Assembly (NCBI RefSeq): GCF_009796285.1
Contig: NZ_CP047020.1
Coordinates: 5,208,001 to 5,272,000, forward strand
Origin: Streptomyces broussonetiae
GTDB lineage: Bacteria > Actinomycetota > Actinomycetes > Streptomycetales > Streptomycetaceae
Length of the DNA stretch: 64,000 bases
Direction of reading: 5' to 3'
In this document: one piece after another, positions 24,735 through 33,710 of the stretch
Position numbering within the stretch: position 1 is the stretch's first letter
Layout of the letters: the number at the start of each line of letters is the position of its first letter
Position numbers and translations under genes: made by a program
Notes under the pieces: generated by a model
Database searches by the model: none
What the model saw: only the letters and a program-made list of their open reading frames with translations
What the model was told of the DNA's origin: nothing

Positions 24735-25949
24735 ATGTGCGCCGTGACTGTCAACAGCAGCGAGGTCAGCAACGTCGTCATCCTCGGCTCGACCGGGTCC
24801 ATCGGCACACAGGCCATCGATGTCATCCGGCGCGCTCCCGAACGGTTCAAGGTCAAGGCGCTCTCCGCAGGCGGTGGGAACCTGCGTCTCCTCGCCCAAC
24901 AGGCCCTGGAACTGGGCGTGGAGACGGTGGCCGTCGCCACGCCGGGAGCCGAGGCCGATCTGCTCCTGGCCCTGAAGGCCGAGGCGGAGGTCCGGGGAGC
25001 TGCCGGGCGGTCGCTGCCGGAGGTCGTCTCCGGCCCCGAAGCCTCCACCCAACTCGCCTCTCTGCCCTGTGACTCCGTGCTCAACGGCATCACAGGCTCG
25101 GTCGGCCTCGCCCCCACGCTGGCGGCGCTCGACGCCGGGAGCCGGCTGATCCTGGCGAACAAGGAGTCGCTCATCGTCGGCGGCCCGCTCGTCAAGAAGC
25201 GGGCCAAGCCCGGTCAGATCATCCCGGTGGACTCCGAGCACTCGGCCCTCTTCCAGTGCCTCCAGGGAGACAGGAAGGAGGCCGTGCGCCGGCTCGTGCT
25301 CACGGCGAGCGGCGGCCCGTTCCGCTGCCGCACCCGCGCCCAGATGGCCGACGTCACCCCCGAGGAGGCCCTGGCGCACCCGGTCTGGGCCATGGGACCC
25401 CTGAACACCATCAACTCCGCCAACCTGGTGAACAAGGGCCTCGAGGCCATCGAGGCGCACCTGCTCTTCGACGTCCCCTTCGACCGTATCGACGTGGTGA
25501 TCCACCCGCAGGTGATGGTCCACTCCATGGTCGAGTTCGTCGACGGTTCGACGCTGGCCCAGGTGAGCCCGCCCGACATGCGCCTGCCTCTGTCGCTCGG
25601 CCTCGGCTGGCCGGACCGGGTACCCGACGCGGCGCCGTGCTGCGACTGGACCAAGGCGTCCACCTGGGAGTTCCACCCCGTCGACGACGAGGCGTTTCCC
25701 GCGGTGAGGCTGGCCTGCGAGGTCGGGCAGGCGGGCGGCACCATGCCGGCCGTGTTCAACGCGGCCAACGAGGAATGCGTCGCCGCCTTCGCGGCAGGCC
25801 GGCTCTCCTTCAACGGCATCGTCGACACACTCCGGCAGGTCGTCGAGGAGCACGACCACGTGCCGAACGAGACCATGACCCTGGAAGCGGTGGCCGAGGC
25901 CGAACAGTGGGCCCGACACCGCGCCCGCGAGGCCACGGAGCTGACCTGA
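24735..25949 (+). CDS. dxr: 1-deoxy-D-xylulose 5-phosphate reductoisomerase family
   Basis: 404 aa from ATG 24735. NADPH-binding GSTGSIGTQAIDVI, NKESLIVGG, the metal/substrate segments VDSEHSALFQCL and GLEAIEAHLLFDVPFDRIDVVIHPQ, and SPPDMRLPLSLGLGWPDR are all present. It catalyses the first committed MEP-pathway step, DXP to MEP. The normal Streptomyces dxr sits with other isoprenoid genes; none are here, so this may be an extra copy. Unusual residues include WAMGPLNTINSANL in the flexible loop region. No strong ribosome-binding site is seen; translation may be leaderless. Confidence 0.88.
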   Translation: MCAVTVNSSEVSNVVILGSTGSIGTQAIDVIRRAPERFKVKALSAGGGNLRLLAQQALELGVETVAVATPGAEADLLLALKAEAEVRGAAGRSLPEVVSGPEASTQLASLPCDSVLNGITGSVGLAPTLAALDAGSRLILANKESLIVGGPLVKKRAKPGQIIPVDSEHSALFQCLQGDRKEAVRRLVLTASGGPFRCRTRAQMADVTPEEALAHPVWAMGPLNTINSANLVNKGLEAIEAHLLFDVPFDRIDVVIHPQVMVHSMVEFVDGSTLAQVSPPDMRLPLSLGLGWPDRVPDAAPCCDWTKASTWEFHPVDDEAFPAVRLACEVGQAGGTMPAVFNAANEECVAAFAAGRLSFNGIVDTLRQVVEEHDHVPNETMTLEAVAEAEQWARHRAREATELT

Positions 25950-25992
25950 TCTGGCCTGATCTGATCTGGCCTGATCTGGCCTGATCTGGCCT
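25941..25992. repeat. Short tandem repeat TGGCCTGATC
   Basis: Several copies of a 10-bp TGGCCTGATC unit, one shortened to TGATC, run across the stop codon of the DXR gene. Typical replication-slippage repeat. Confidence 0.8.
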
Positions 25993-26164
25993 CACCTCCG
26001 GCGTGTCGCTGACGCCAAGAGCCTCACCATGCCCGCCCCTGAGGGTGTCCTGTGGCGCGGCATCCTTCGCGCCCGCGCGCTCCGCCCACCGGCGGAGCGA
26101 AATGCCCGAGGGCAGAGCGTGTCCGTGCGCACCAAATCCCACCATCACTTTTAACGTGGCGCTT

Positions 26165-27292
26165 ATGAGGAGTAACTTTCTGTCACCACTGGCACGAGGG
26201 CTGTTCGCGTTGACAGCCGCCGTGGCCATGTCGGTAGTGGCTGCAGCGGGCCCCGCCTCGGCCGATGCGACGTTCCTCGGCCGTCTGCACCACGTGCGTG
26301 AGATCGCCTCCACGGTTCCCGAGAACGGCGATGTGAACCCCTACGGCACGGCCGTGGTCAGGCGGGACGCCGGGCGCCTGCACCGGGGCGACGTGCTGGT
26401 CAGCAACTTCAACAACAGTCAGAACCAGCAGGGCACCGGCACCACCCTGGTTCAGATCAGCCCGCGGGGCACTGCCAGGCTCTTCGCCCGGATCGACCCG
26501 GCCCACCTGCCCGGCCCGTGCCCCGGCGGCGTGGGGCTCACCACCGCCCTGAGCATCCTGCCGGGCGGGTGGGTGGTGGTCGGCAGCCTGCCGACCGCCG
26601 ACGGCACCTCAGCCACCGCCCAGGCAGGGTGCCTGCTGGTCCTGGACAGCCACGGCAGGGTCCGCGAGACGTTCGCCGGTGGCGGCATCAACGGCCCGTG
26701 GGACATGACCGCCGCAAGCGACGGCGACCGTACCGACCTGTTCGTCACCAACGTGCTCAACGGCACCGTGGCGGGCGGCGGCAACGAGGTGGACCGGGGC
26801 ACCGTCCTGCGCATCACCCTTCAGCGCCATGGCGACCAGCCGCCACAGCGGGTGCAGACCACCACGATCGGCTCGGGTTTCGCCCAGAAGACCGACCCCG
26901 ACGCCCTGGTGATCGGCCCGACAGGCGTCGGACTCGCCAAGGACGGCTCGCTCTACGTCGCCGACACGGTCAAGAACCTGATCGCCGTCATCCCGCGCGC
27001 GCTGACCCGGACATCCAGCGCCGGCACCGGCGGGGACGTCACCAGTGGCGGAAAGCTCAACGGCCCCCTCGGCCTGGCCATCGCGCCCAACGGCCACATC
27101 CTGACCGTCAACGGGGGCGACGGCAACATCGTCGAGACCACACCGGCGGGCCGCCAGGTGGCCGTCCGGCAACTCGACAGCAGCGGCTCCCCGCCCGGTG
27201 CGGGCGCGTTGTTCGGTCTGGCGGTGGACCTGGACCGAGACGCCGTCTACTTCGTCGACGACGCCACCAACTTCCTCGACGTCCTGCACTGA
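26165..27292 (+). CDS. Secreted beta-propeller (NHL-like) protein
   Basis: 375 aa from ATG 26165. A clear signal peptide has basic start, hydrophobic core and AGPASADA cleavage region near 30-35. The mature part has repeated strands such as GPWDMTAA, GVGLAKDGSLYVADT, GPLGLAIAPNGHILTVNGGDGN and LFGLAVDLDRDAVYFVDD. These resemble NHL or SMP-30-type propeller blades. No catalytic residues could be named. It stands alone and is followed by a strong terminator. Likely extracellular; function unknown. Confidence 0.75.
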   Translation: MRSNFLSPLARGLFALTAAVAMSVVAAAGPASADATFLGRLHHVREIASTVPENGDVNPYGTAVVRRDAGRLHRGDVLVSNFNNSQNQQGTGTTLVQISPRGTARLFARIDPAHLPGPCPGGVGLTTALSILPGGWVVVGSLPTADGTSATAQAGCLLVLDSHGRVRETFAGGGINGPWDMTAASDGDRTDLFVTNVLNGTVAGGGNEVDRGTVLRITLQRHGDQPPQRVQTTTIGSGFAQKTDPDALVIGPTGVGLAKDGSLYVADTVKNLIAVIPRALTRTSSAGTGGDVTSGGKLNGPLGLAIAPNGHILTVNGGDGNIVETTPAGRQVAVRQLDSSGSPPGAGALFGLAVDLDRDAVYFVDDATNFLDVLH

Positions 27293-27306
27293 TCCACGAG
27301 AAACGC

Positions 27307-27334
27307 GAAGGCCCCGGACCTCTCCGGGGCCTTC
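27307..27334 (+). terminator. Hairpin terminator of the propeller gene
   Basis: GAAGGCCCCGG (27307-27317) and CCGGGGCCTTC (27324-27334) pair perfectly with a 6-nt loop, 15 bp after the stop codon. Confidence 0.85.
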
Positions 27335-27517
27335 GGTCCGTGTGCGTTCGGTCAGCGAGGGTCATACAGAGTGCCGGGCGCATCGTGAGAGCCGCTGCGG
27401 GATGCGGAGTCGACGACGGCGAGGGTGCTCGTTCCCTGGTTGCGGAGGACCCGGAGGAGGGCGATGCAGTGGCCTGATCAACTTCGTTTGGCCCCCTGCT
27501 TGGCCCCCCGACATGAA

Positions 27518-27552
27518 AGAGACCACCTACTAGTCACTAGTAGGTGGTCTCT
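27518..27552. terminator. 17-bp perfect palindrome downstream of tRNA-Pro
   Basis: AGAGACCACCTACTAGT (27518-27534) and its exact complement (27536-27552) are separated by one base. The palindrome lies 9 bp beyond the 3' end of tRNA-Pro and is less GC-rich than its surroundings. It may terminate the tRNA transcript or be a recombination or regulator site. Confidence 0.6.
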
Positions 27553-27560
27553 GACCAGCG

Positions 27561-27634
27561 TCGGGGTGGCGGGATTTGAACCCACGACCTCTTCGTCCCG
27601 AACGAAGCGCGCTGCCAAGCTGCGCTACACCCCG
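27561..27634 (-). tRNA. tRNA-Pro (anticodon CGG)
   Basis: The minus strand folds as a 74-nt cloverleaf. Acceptor arms CGGGGTG and CACCCCG pair over 7 bp with discriminator A. Anticodon stem CTTCG/CGAAG encloses loop TTCGGGA with anticodon CGG. The T-arm carries GGTTCAAATCC. CCA is not encoded. It separates the K+/accessory block from the conserved core; no integrase gene adjoins it. Confidence 0.95.
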
Positions 27635-27700
27635 ATGTCACTGCTTCTCGCGGCGACGACGTTTACTTTAGCCCACCGGTGGCTGTAGACGAAATCCGGT

Positions 27701-28459
27701 TTAGACGCGGCGGCGGACCGGAGTAGGGCGGGTGTGGTCCAGGGCTACCAGGAGGACGCCGAGGCCGTAGATCCCGAGGCCCAGCAGGAGGGCGTTGGCC
27801 AGGGTGCTGCGGTAGCCGTGGGCGCCCGCGTCCAGGAAGGGGTAGAGGTAGCGGGCGGGGTTCTTGGGTGCGAGGAGTGCCGCTCGCGTCAGGGAAAAGG
27901 CCAGGTAGGCGAGGGGGTAGAGGAGCCAGGTCGCGGCTTGGCGCAGGTGCAGGCGGGCCGCGGGGGTGAGCAGCAGCCAGTCCAGCAGGGCCGCCACCGG
28001 GGTCACCGTGTGAAGGATCTGGAGGGTCGCCCACGAGCCGTGCCACCGCAAGGGGAGCGTCGTCGCGCCGGTCATGGAGAACGGGGGCGTGGTGTGGGCC
28101 AGGAGCAAGTGGTAGACCAGCGCCGTGACCAGGGCGTACAGGAGTGTGGCGCCTGTCACGCCGGACGGGAGCGGGCGGCGGGCCCGCCAGGCCCTCGTCG
28201 CCGACAGGAGCATGACGACGGCGAGCAGGATGTTCGTCTGGATGCCGAAGTAGCCCAGGATGCGGGCCGGGCTGCCCAGCAGCAGTTCCAGAGCCACGCC
28301 GCCGGCCGCCGCCAGGGCGGTGAGCAGACGGAACAAGGCGACCAGAGGGCGGCGAACCGGGGCCACCACCGCCGTGGCCGGGACCGGGGCGGGCAGCAGC
28401 AGGGGCGGACCCGGGACCGCGGGGAGGTCCGGGATGTCCCTGGGTATCGGGGCGGTCAT
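27701..28459 (-). CDS. Pr6Pr-family membrane protein
   Basis: 252 aa with about six TM helices after a 35-residue proline-rich N-terminus. Conserved features of the FAR-17a/AIG1-like Pr6Pr group are FGIQTNIL in the second helix, HxxxP (ILHTVTPV) and YPLAYLAFSLTR. Molecular function is not established for bacterial members. Confidence 0.75.
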   Translation of the reverse strand: MTAPIPRDIPDLPAVPGPPLLLPAPVPATAVVAPVRRPLVALFRLLTALAAAGGVALELLLGSPARILGYFGIQTNILLAVVMLLSATRAWRARRPLPSGVTGATLLYALVTALVYHLLLAHTTPPFSMTGATTLPLRWHGSWATLQILHTVTPVAALLDWLLLTPAARLHLRQAATWLLYPLAYLAFSLTRAALLAPKNPARYLYPFLDAGAHGYRSTLANALLLGLGIYGLGVLLVALDHTRPTPVRRRV

Positions 28460-28525
28460 GCCCTCACGCTAGGAGCGGGGGAGGTGCGGGGCCATTTGGC
28501 GTAGCCCGGGTGGGTTACGACGTGA

Positions 28526-28735
28526 GGCTCGAGGAACGGATGGAGGAGTGGAACGGAATGGACCGGAACGGACTGGAACGGAAGGGGCCGGGACGGGGCG
28601 TGGTCGGACCGGGCCGTGGTCGGGGCGGTGCTCGGGTTCGCTGCCGTCCCCCTGTTCCCGCTTCCCCCTGTTCCCGCTTCCTCCTGTTCCCCCGTCCCCC
28701 GTTTCCGCTCCCCTCTGTTTCCGTAGCCCCTTACC
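28526..28735. repeat. Purine-rich tract followed by pyrimidine-rich tract
   Basis: About 28526-28600 is built of GGAACGGA-like repeats (purine-rich on plus). About 28645-28735 is built of CCTGTTCCCGCTTCC-like repeats (pyrimidine-rich on plus). The two could pair imperfectly into a long hairpin between the metallophosphoesterase and Pr6Pr genes. Otherwise this 270-bp gap holds no gene. Confidence 0.6.
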
Positions 28736-29657
28736 CCCGCTCGACCAGCGTCAGCAGCGTCGCCTCCGGTGGGCAGGCGAAGCGGATCGGGGTGTAGCGG
28801 TTCGTTCCGCAGCCCGCTGAGACGTGGAGGTAGGAGGTGTGGTCACCGGAGGTGTGCGTGGACAGGCCCTTCACCCGGTCCGTGTCCAGGTCGCAGTTGG
28901 TGACCAGGGCGCCGTAGAAGGGGATGCACAGCTGGCCGCCGTGGGTGTGGCCGGCCAGGACCAGGGGGTAGCCGTCCGCCGTGAAGGAGTCGAGGACGCG
29001 CAGGTAGGGGGCGTGGACCACACCCATCGAGAAGTCGTACGTCCCCGAGGGGCCGCCCGCGACCTGGGCGTAGCGGTCGCGCTTGATGTGCGGGTCGTCC
29101 AGGCCGGTCAGCTCGATCGACACGCCCTCGACCTTGAGTACGCCCCGTGTGTTCGTCAGGTTCAGCCAGCCCGCCTCGTCGAAGGCGTCGCGCAGGTCTT
29201 CCCAGGGGTTGTGGATGGCGCCGACCGCCGGCGGGTTGCCGTTCAGGCCGTGGCGGCCGTTCGTCTTCTCCATCAAGTAGCGGGCGGGGTTGCGGAGTTT
29301 GGGGCCGTAGTAGTCGTTCGACCCGAAGACGTACGCGCCCGGGAACTCCATCAGCGGGCCCAGCGCGTCCAGGGCCTCGGGGACGCCCTCGGGGTCGGAC
29401 AGGTTGTCGCCCGTGTTGATCACGAAGTCCGGGCGCAGACCTGCCAGCGACTGCAGCCAGCGCTGCTTCTTGCGCTGGCCGCCGACCATGTGGATGTCGG
29501 AGACCTGGAGCACGCGCAGCGGGCGCATGCCTGCGGGGAGGACGGGGACCGTCAGCCGTCGCAGGCGGAAGGAGCGGACCTCGAAGCCTGCCGCGTAGGC
29601 CACTCCGGCGGCGCCTGCCGCCATGATTCCCAGGGGTACTCCGTATCGCGCGCGCAT
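28731..29657 (-). CDS. Metallophosphoesterase
   Basis: 308 aa. One N-terminal TM or signal anchor (about 6-25) precedes a calcineurin-like phosphoesterase domain with all metal motifs: DIHMVGG, NTGDN, GSNDYYG and AGHTHGGQ. These bind two metal ions for phosphoester hydrolysis, probably at the outer face of the membrane. Substrate unknown. Divergent from the YqeY-like gene. Confidence 0.88.
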   Translation of the reverse strand: MRARYGVPLGIMAAGAAGVAYAAGFEVRSFRLRRLTVPVLPAGMRPLRVLQVSDIHMVGGQRKKQRWLQSLAGLRPDFVINTGDNLSDPEGVPEALDALGPLMEFPGAYVFGSNDYYGPKLRNPARYLMEKTNGRHGLNGNPPAVGAIHNPWEDLRDAFDEAGWLNLTNTRGVLKVEGVSIELTGLDDPHIKRDRYAQVAGGPSGTYDFSMGVVHAPYLRVLDSFTADGYPLVLAGHTHGGQLCIPFYGALVTNCDLDTDRVKGLSTHTSGDHTSYLHVSAGCGTNRYTPIRFACPPEATLLTLVERG

Positions 29658-29699
29658 ACGTCCATCGTGTCAGACGCCGGTGCCCCCGAAGAGAGCGGC

Positions 29700-29768
29700 T
29701 GCCCCTGAAACAGCCCTGAAGCCGGCCCTGAAGCAGCCCCTGAAGCAGCCCTCGAACCAGCCCCTAAA
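29700..29768. repeat. Degenerate CCCTGAAGCAG tandem repeat
   Basis: Five or six imperfect copies of a CCCTGAAGCAG-like unit in the divergent region before the YqeY-like gene. A similar CTGCCTCAGGGACA repeat follows that gene at about 30279-30345. Confidence 0.7.
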
Positions 29769-29810
29769 TCAATGGGCGTTCGATGTGGCACACCTGCGAC
29801 AATCGATCCC

Positions 29811-30278
29811 ATGACCACCACGCTCAAGTCGAAGCTGCAGGACGACCTCAACACTGCGATCAAGGAGCGCGACGAGCTCCGCTCCTCGACGCTCCGGCTG
29901 ACGCTCACCGCGATCACCAAGGAGGAGGTCGCGGGCAAGGAGAAGCGGGAGCTGTCCGACGACGAGGTCCTCAAGGTGATCACCCGCGAGGCGAAGAAGC
30001 GTCGCGAGGCGGCCGAGGCCTTCGCGCAGGGTGGTCGTGCCGAGTCGGCGGAGCGGGAGAAGGCGGAGGGCGAGCTGCTCGCCGGGTACCTGCCCAAGCA
30101 GCTGTCCGACGACGAGCTGAACACGATCGTCGCCGAAGCCGTGGAGGAGGCCAGGGCGGCCGGTGCCGAGGGCCCGAAGGCCATGGGCGCCATCATGAAG
30201 ATCGTGAACCCCAAGGTGGCCGGCCAGGCCGACGGCGGCCGCGTCGCCGCCGCGGTGAAGAAGCTGCTTCAGGGATAG
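29811..30278 (+). CDS. GatB/YqeY domain protein
   Basis: 155 aa, typical YqeY length. Helical N-terminal part (TLKSKLQDDLNTAIKERDELRSSTLRL) and C-terminal GatB-like three-helix region with MGAIMKIVNPKVAGQADGG. The latter is the tRNA-binding-like tail of amidotransferase subunits. Stand-alone function is unproven. ATG 29811 is chosen because family homology begins at MTTTLKSKL. Confidence 0.9.
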   Translation: MTTTLKSKLQDDLNTAIKERDELRSSTLRLTLTAITKEEVAGKEKRELSDDEVLKVITREAKKRREAAEAFAQGGRAESAEREKAEGELLAGYLPKQLSDDELNTIVAEAVEEARAAGAEGPKAMGAIMKIVNPKVAGQADGGRVAAAVKKLLQG

Positions 30279-30369
30279 AAGCTGCCTCAGGGACAGGGGC
30301 TGCCTCAGGGACAGAGGCAGAAGCTGTTCCCGAGGCAGAAGTTGCTCCAGGGCCGGCCCCGGGCGGTAC

Positions 30370-30418
30370 TACGGCGGTGGGCCGCATCCCTCACTTGAGG
30401 ATGCGGCCCACCGCCGTA
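30370..30418. terminator. 20-bp perfect bidirectional terminator
   Basis: TACGGCGGTGGGCCGCATCC (30370-30389) and its exact complement (30399-30418) with a 9-nt loop. It lies between the convergent YqeY-like and PBP genes. Confidence 0.9.
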
Positions 30419-30447
30419 CTCATGCCACCCGGCACCGGGACGAGCGC

Positions 30448-32763
30448 CTAGCCCGGCCAGCCGCCGTTTCCGTTGCCGTTGTTTCCGCCGTTGCCCTGGC
30501 CCTGGATGAAGTTGCCGGGGAGGGAGAAGGTCGGGGTCGGGACGGCACCGCCGATGTCACCCGTGTTTCCGGTTGTTCCCCCGGCCGTCAGGCCGCCGAT
30601 CAGGCCCCCGATTCCCCCCGTGCTGTCCCCGTTCTTCCCGCCGTCCGCCCCCCCTTGGCCTTTTCCCTGACCGTCCCCCTTGCCCTTGTTGTCGTCGGGG
30701 ATGTCGATCAGGTTGAAGTCCGGTGCGGGCTTGCCCTCCAGCGCGCCGTTCATCATGTCGCGCCAGATCGGGCCGGGCACCTGGCCGCCGTAGACCTTGT
30801 CGTACGGGACGCCGCCGATGGTGATGTTGGTCATCTGGCGCTTGTGGGCCGGGTCGCCGACCCAGACCGCGGCCGCCATGTTCGGGGTGTAGCCGACGAA
30901 CCAGGCGGCGTAGCGCTGGTCCGTCGTACCCGTCTTGCCCGCGCTCGGGCGGTCGTCGAGGCCGGCCTCCTGGCCCGTACCGTCCTCGACCACGCCCTTG
31001 AGGAGCGTGCTGACGGTGTCGGCCGTCTTCTGCGACATCGCGCGCGAGCAGGTCGACCTGGGCACCGGCAGGGACTTCTCCTGGCTGCCGACCTTCTGGG
31101 TGATCGACGTGATGGCGACCGGGGTGCAGTACGTACCGCGTGAGGCGAAGGTGGCGTAGGCGCTCGCCATCGTCAGCGGGGACATCTCCTGGGTGCCGAG
31201 CGCGATGGAGGGCGCCTGGTCGAGCTTGCGGCCGTCCGCGCGCTGCACGCCCAACTTCTGTGCCATCTGCGTGACCGGGCAGATGCCGATGTCGCTTATC
31301 AGCTGCACGTAGTAGGTGTTGACCGACTTGGCGGTCGCTTCCTTCATGCCCATCGGGCCGCGCTCGGACTCGTTCTCGTTCGTGAGCTTGGCCGGGTTGT
31401 TCGGGTCGTTGCGCCAGACCTTGCCGTCACACGCCTGTACCGGGCTCGGATAGGGCATCTCGTACGGCGACGAGTACTGCTGCGTCGGGGGCTTGCCGCC
31501 CTCGATCGCTGCCGCCGCGACGATCGGCTTGAACGTCGAACCGGGCTGGTAGCCGGCGCCGCCGCCCATGTCCGAGTTGACGGAGAGGTTGATCTGCGTC
31601 TCGTTCTTGCCGAAGCCGTACGGGCGGGACTGGCCCATCGCCAGGATCTTGCCGGTCCCGGGCTCGACGACGGTCGCGGCCGTCGCCACCGGGTCGGACT
31701 GGTAGACATGCTTCTTGATGGACACCTGCGCGGCTTCCTGGGCCTGCGGGTCGAGCGTCGTACGGATCGTCAGACCGCCGCGGTTCCACAGCTGTGCCCG
31801 GTCCTCCTTGGTCCTGCCGAAGACCGGGTCGGTCAGGACGACGTCACGCACGTAGTCACAGAAGAAGCCGGCGCCGTTGACCGCGGTGATGCAGCCGTTC
31901 TTGGGCTGGCTCGGATTCAGCCCGAGCGGCTCCTCCTTGGCCTGGTCGGCCTCCTTCTGGGAGATGTCGCCGACCTCGGCCATGCGCTGGAGGACGATGT
32001 TGCGCCGCTTGGTGGCCTCCGCCTCGTCGTTGACCGGGTCGTAGCGGCTCGGGGACTGGACGATGCCCGCGAGCAGAGCCGCCTCCGGGAGGGTCAGGTC
32101 CTTGGCGTGCTTGGAGAAGTAGCGCTGGGCGGCGGCCTCGACGCCGTAGGCCTGTTCGCCGAAGAAGGTGATGTTCAGGTAGTTCTCGAGGATCTTCTTC
32201 TTGCCGAGCTTGTCCTCGATCTGGATCGCGTACTTCAGCTCGCGGATCTTGCGGCCGATGGTCTGCTGGGTGGCCTCGGCGACCTTGGTCGGGTCGTCGC
32301 CGGCCTCCTCGATGAAGTAGTTCTTCACCAGCTGCTGGGTGAGCGTGGAGGCGCCCTGCGCGACCCCGCCCTGCTGCGCGTTCTTGTTCAGGGCGCGCAG
32401 CACGCCCTTGAGGTCGATCGCACCGTGCTGGTAGAAGCGCGAGTCCTCGATCGCGACGATCGCCTTCTGTATGTACGGCGACATGTCCTTGAGGTCGACC
32501 ACCGTACGGTCGCGGGAGTAGACCGAGGCGATCTGCTTCCCCTGGCTGTCCAGGATCGTCGTGCGCTGGCTCAGCTGGGGGCTTTTGAGGTTGGCCGGGA
32601 TCTCGTCGAAACTCTTGACCGATCCCTTGGCCGCGAGGCCCAGCGCACCGGCGGCCGGCAGTGCGATGCCCGCCATCACGGCTCCGGCGAGCACACTGAC
32701 ACCGAGGAACTTGGCGGCCTGCTGCGTTGGCGACAGGCCACCGCCCGAGCGCTTCTTTGGCAT
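30448..32763 (-). CDS. Class A penicillin-binding protein (transglycosylase/transpeptidase)
   Basis: 771 aa. One N-terminal TM helix (about 17-40), then a GT51 transglycosylase domain with EDSRFYQHGAIDLKG and STLTQQLVKN. The penicillin-binding transpeptidase domain has SxxK in GSTFKP, SxN in SVN and KTGTT. A low-complexity Gly/Asn/Lys-rich tail (about 690-771) follows. It polymerises and cross-links peptidoglycan at the cell membrane. It is divergent from wblA, the usual arrangement next to the PBP gene in Streptomyces. Confidence 0.93.
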   Translation of the reverse strand: MPKKRSGGGLSPTQQAAKFLGVSVLAGAVMAGIALPAAGALGLAAKGSVKSFDEIPANLKSPQLSQRTTILDSQGKQIASVYSRDRTVVDLKDMSPYIQKAIVAIEDSRFYQHGAIDLKGVLRALNKNAQQGGVAQGASTLTQQLVKNYFIEEAGDDPTKVAEATQQTIGRKIRELKYAIQIEDKLGKKKILENYLNITFFGEQAYGVEAAAQRYFSKHAKDLTLPEAALLAGIVQSPSRYDPVNDEAEATKRRNIVLQRMAEVGDISQKEADQAKEEPLGLNPSQPKNGCITAVNGAGFFCDYVRDVVLTDPVFGRTKEDRAQLWNRGGLTIRTTLDPQAQEAAQVSIKKHVYQSDPVATAATVVEPGTGKILAMGQSRPYGFGKNETQINLSVNSDMGGGAGYQPGSTFKPIVAAAAIEGGKPPTQQYSSPYEMPYPSPVQACDGKVWRNDPNNPAKLTNENESERGPMGMKEATAKSVNTYYVQLISDIGICPVTQMAQKLGVQRADGRKLDQAPSIALGTQEMSPLTMASAYATFASRGTYCTPVAITSITQKVGSQEKSLPVPRSTCSRAMSQKTADTVSTLLKGVVEDGTGQEAGLDDRPSAGKTGTTDQRYAAWFVGYTPNMAAAVWVGDPAHKRQMTNITIGGVPYDKVYGGQVPGPIWRDMMNGALEGKPAPDFNLIDIPDDNKGKGDGQGKGQGGADGGKNGDSTGGIGGLIGGLTAGGTTGNTGDIGGAVPTPTFSLPGNFIQGQGNGGNNGNGNGGWPG

Positions 32764-33256
32764 GAGGGCAGCCTAATCCGTACTTCTGAGCGTTCCTAAG
32801 GAGCGGCCGCGTCACGGCACGGCAAAGCGGGGAGCGGACCTTCTCATTCGCCGGACATGCGCGCAGGCCTTGGCCTAAGCTGCTCTCAACTGTCACAGCA
32901 GTGCGGTCACGTATCAATACGTCCGGCGACCCCGAATCGTTCCGGTCGTATCCCGGGTTTTTGCGCGGGAGCGTGCCCGGTTCCTGGGAGGCGCGTGTCC
33001 GAATCCGCCTCGTGTGTCATCCGGTGCCCGATGTTGCGCACCAGAGCTGTCCCGGTTTGCCGGGAGAGTCGCGTATGTCGTCAGCTCACTCCCGCGGGTG
33101 ATCTGCCGCTTACCCATAGTCCGTTCGGGCCATTCAAGATTGGGCCCGAAGGGGGTGTTGCCCTGTGCCCACCTTCCGTAACGTCCTCAACTGGCGGCGG
33201 TGAATATGCCGCTGCCGCCGTGGGGGAGCCTCGATTCGGGAGAGGACGGCGCCGGT
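32764..33256. promoter_or_regulatory. Divergent PBP/wblA intergenic region
   Basis: 493 bp with no credible ORF. It must hold the promoters of the PBP gene and of wblA and leaves room for a long wblA leader. No repeat, tRNA or riboswitch was recognised. Confidence 0.5.
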
Positions 33257-33595
33257 ATGGGCTGGGTAACCGACTGGAGTGCGCAGGCTGCCTGCCGCAC
33301 TACCGATCCGGATGAACTGTTCGTTCAGGGAGCAGCGCAGAACAGGGCCAAGGCGGTGTGCACCGGATGTCCGGTACGTACCGAGTGCCTGGCCGATGCG
33401 CTGGACAACCGCGTCGAATTCGGCGTGTGGGGAGGCATGACAGAACGGGAGCGCCGTGCGCTGCTGCGCAGGCGGCCGACCGTGACCTCCTGGCGCAGGC
33501 TGCTGGAGACGGCCCGCTTGGAGTACGAGCGCGGCACGGGAATCGTGCCCCTCGACAGCGACGAGGTGTACGAGCACTACGCGGCGGTGAGCTGA
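33257..33595 (+). CDS. wblA: WblA, WhiB-like iron-sulfur regulator
   Basis: 112 aa from ATG 33257, the length and sequence type of Streptomyces WblA (MGWVTDWSAQAACRTTDPDE). Four cysteines for a [4Fe-4S] cluster are Cys13, Cys35, Cys38 and Cys44. GVWGGMTERERR is the turn and basic region. It is a pleiotropic regulator of development and antibiotic production; WhiB-like proteins act by binding the primary sigma factor. An upstream in-frame ATG at 33200 is ignored because it would add an unconserved leader. Confidence 0.95.
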   Translation: MGWVTDWSAQAACRTTDPDELFVQGAAQNRAKAVCTGCPVRTECLADALDNRVEFGVWGGMTERERRALLRRRPTVTSWRRLLETARLEYERGTGIVPLDSDEVYEHYAAVS

Positions 33596-33670
33596 GGGCA
33601 ATTTCCTGCGGCAACCGCCCGGGGGAACGCCGAGACGCCGCCCGGCCGCCATGCGGCGTGGCAGGGTTCG

Positions 33671-33710
33671 GCTTGGCGTGGCTCGGTGTGGCTCGGTGTG
33701 GCTTGGTGAG
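33671..33710. repeat. Four tandem GCTCGGTGTG-like 10-bp units
   Basis: GCTTGGCGTG, GCTCGGTGTG twice and GCTTGGTGAG in a row, 75 bp behind wblA. They lie in the 594-bp gap 33596-34189, which has no supported gene. Confidence 0.85.

Noticed and set aside
27340..27517. Integrase remnant next to tRNA-Pro
   Set aside because: The minus strand translation has no tyrosine-recombinase motif; the repeated GGGGGCCAA words alone are not evidence.
27545..27640. Apparent small protein reading GVAGFEPTTSSSRTKRAAKLRYTP
   Set aside because: It is a translation of the tRNA-Pro gene on the other strand, a well-known artefact.
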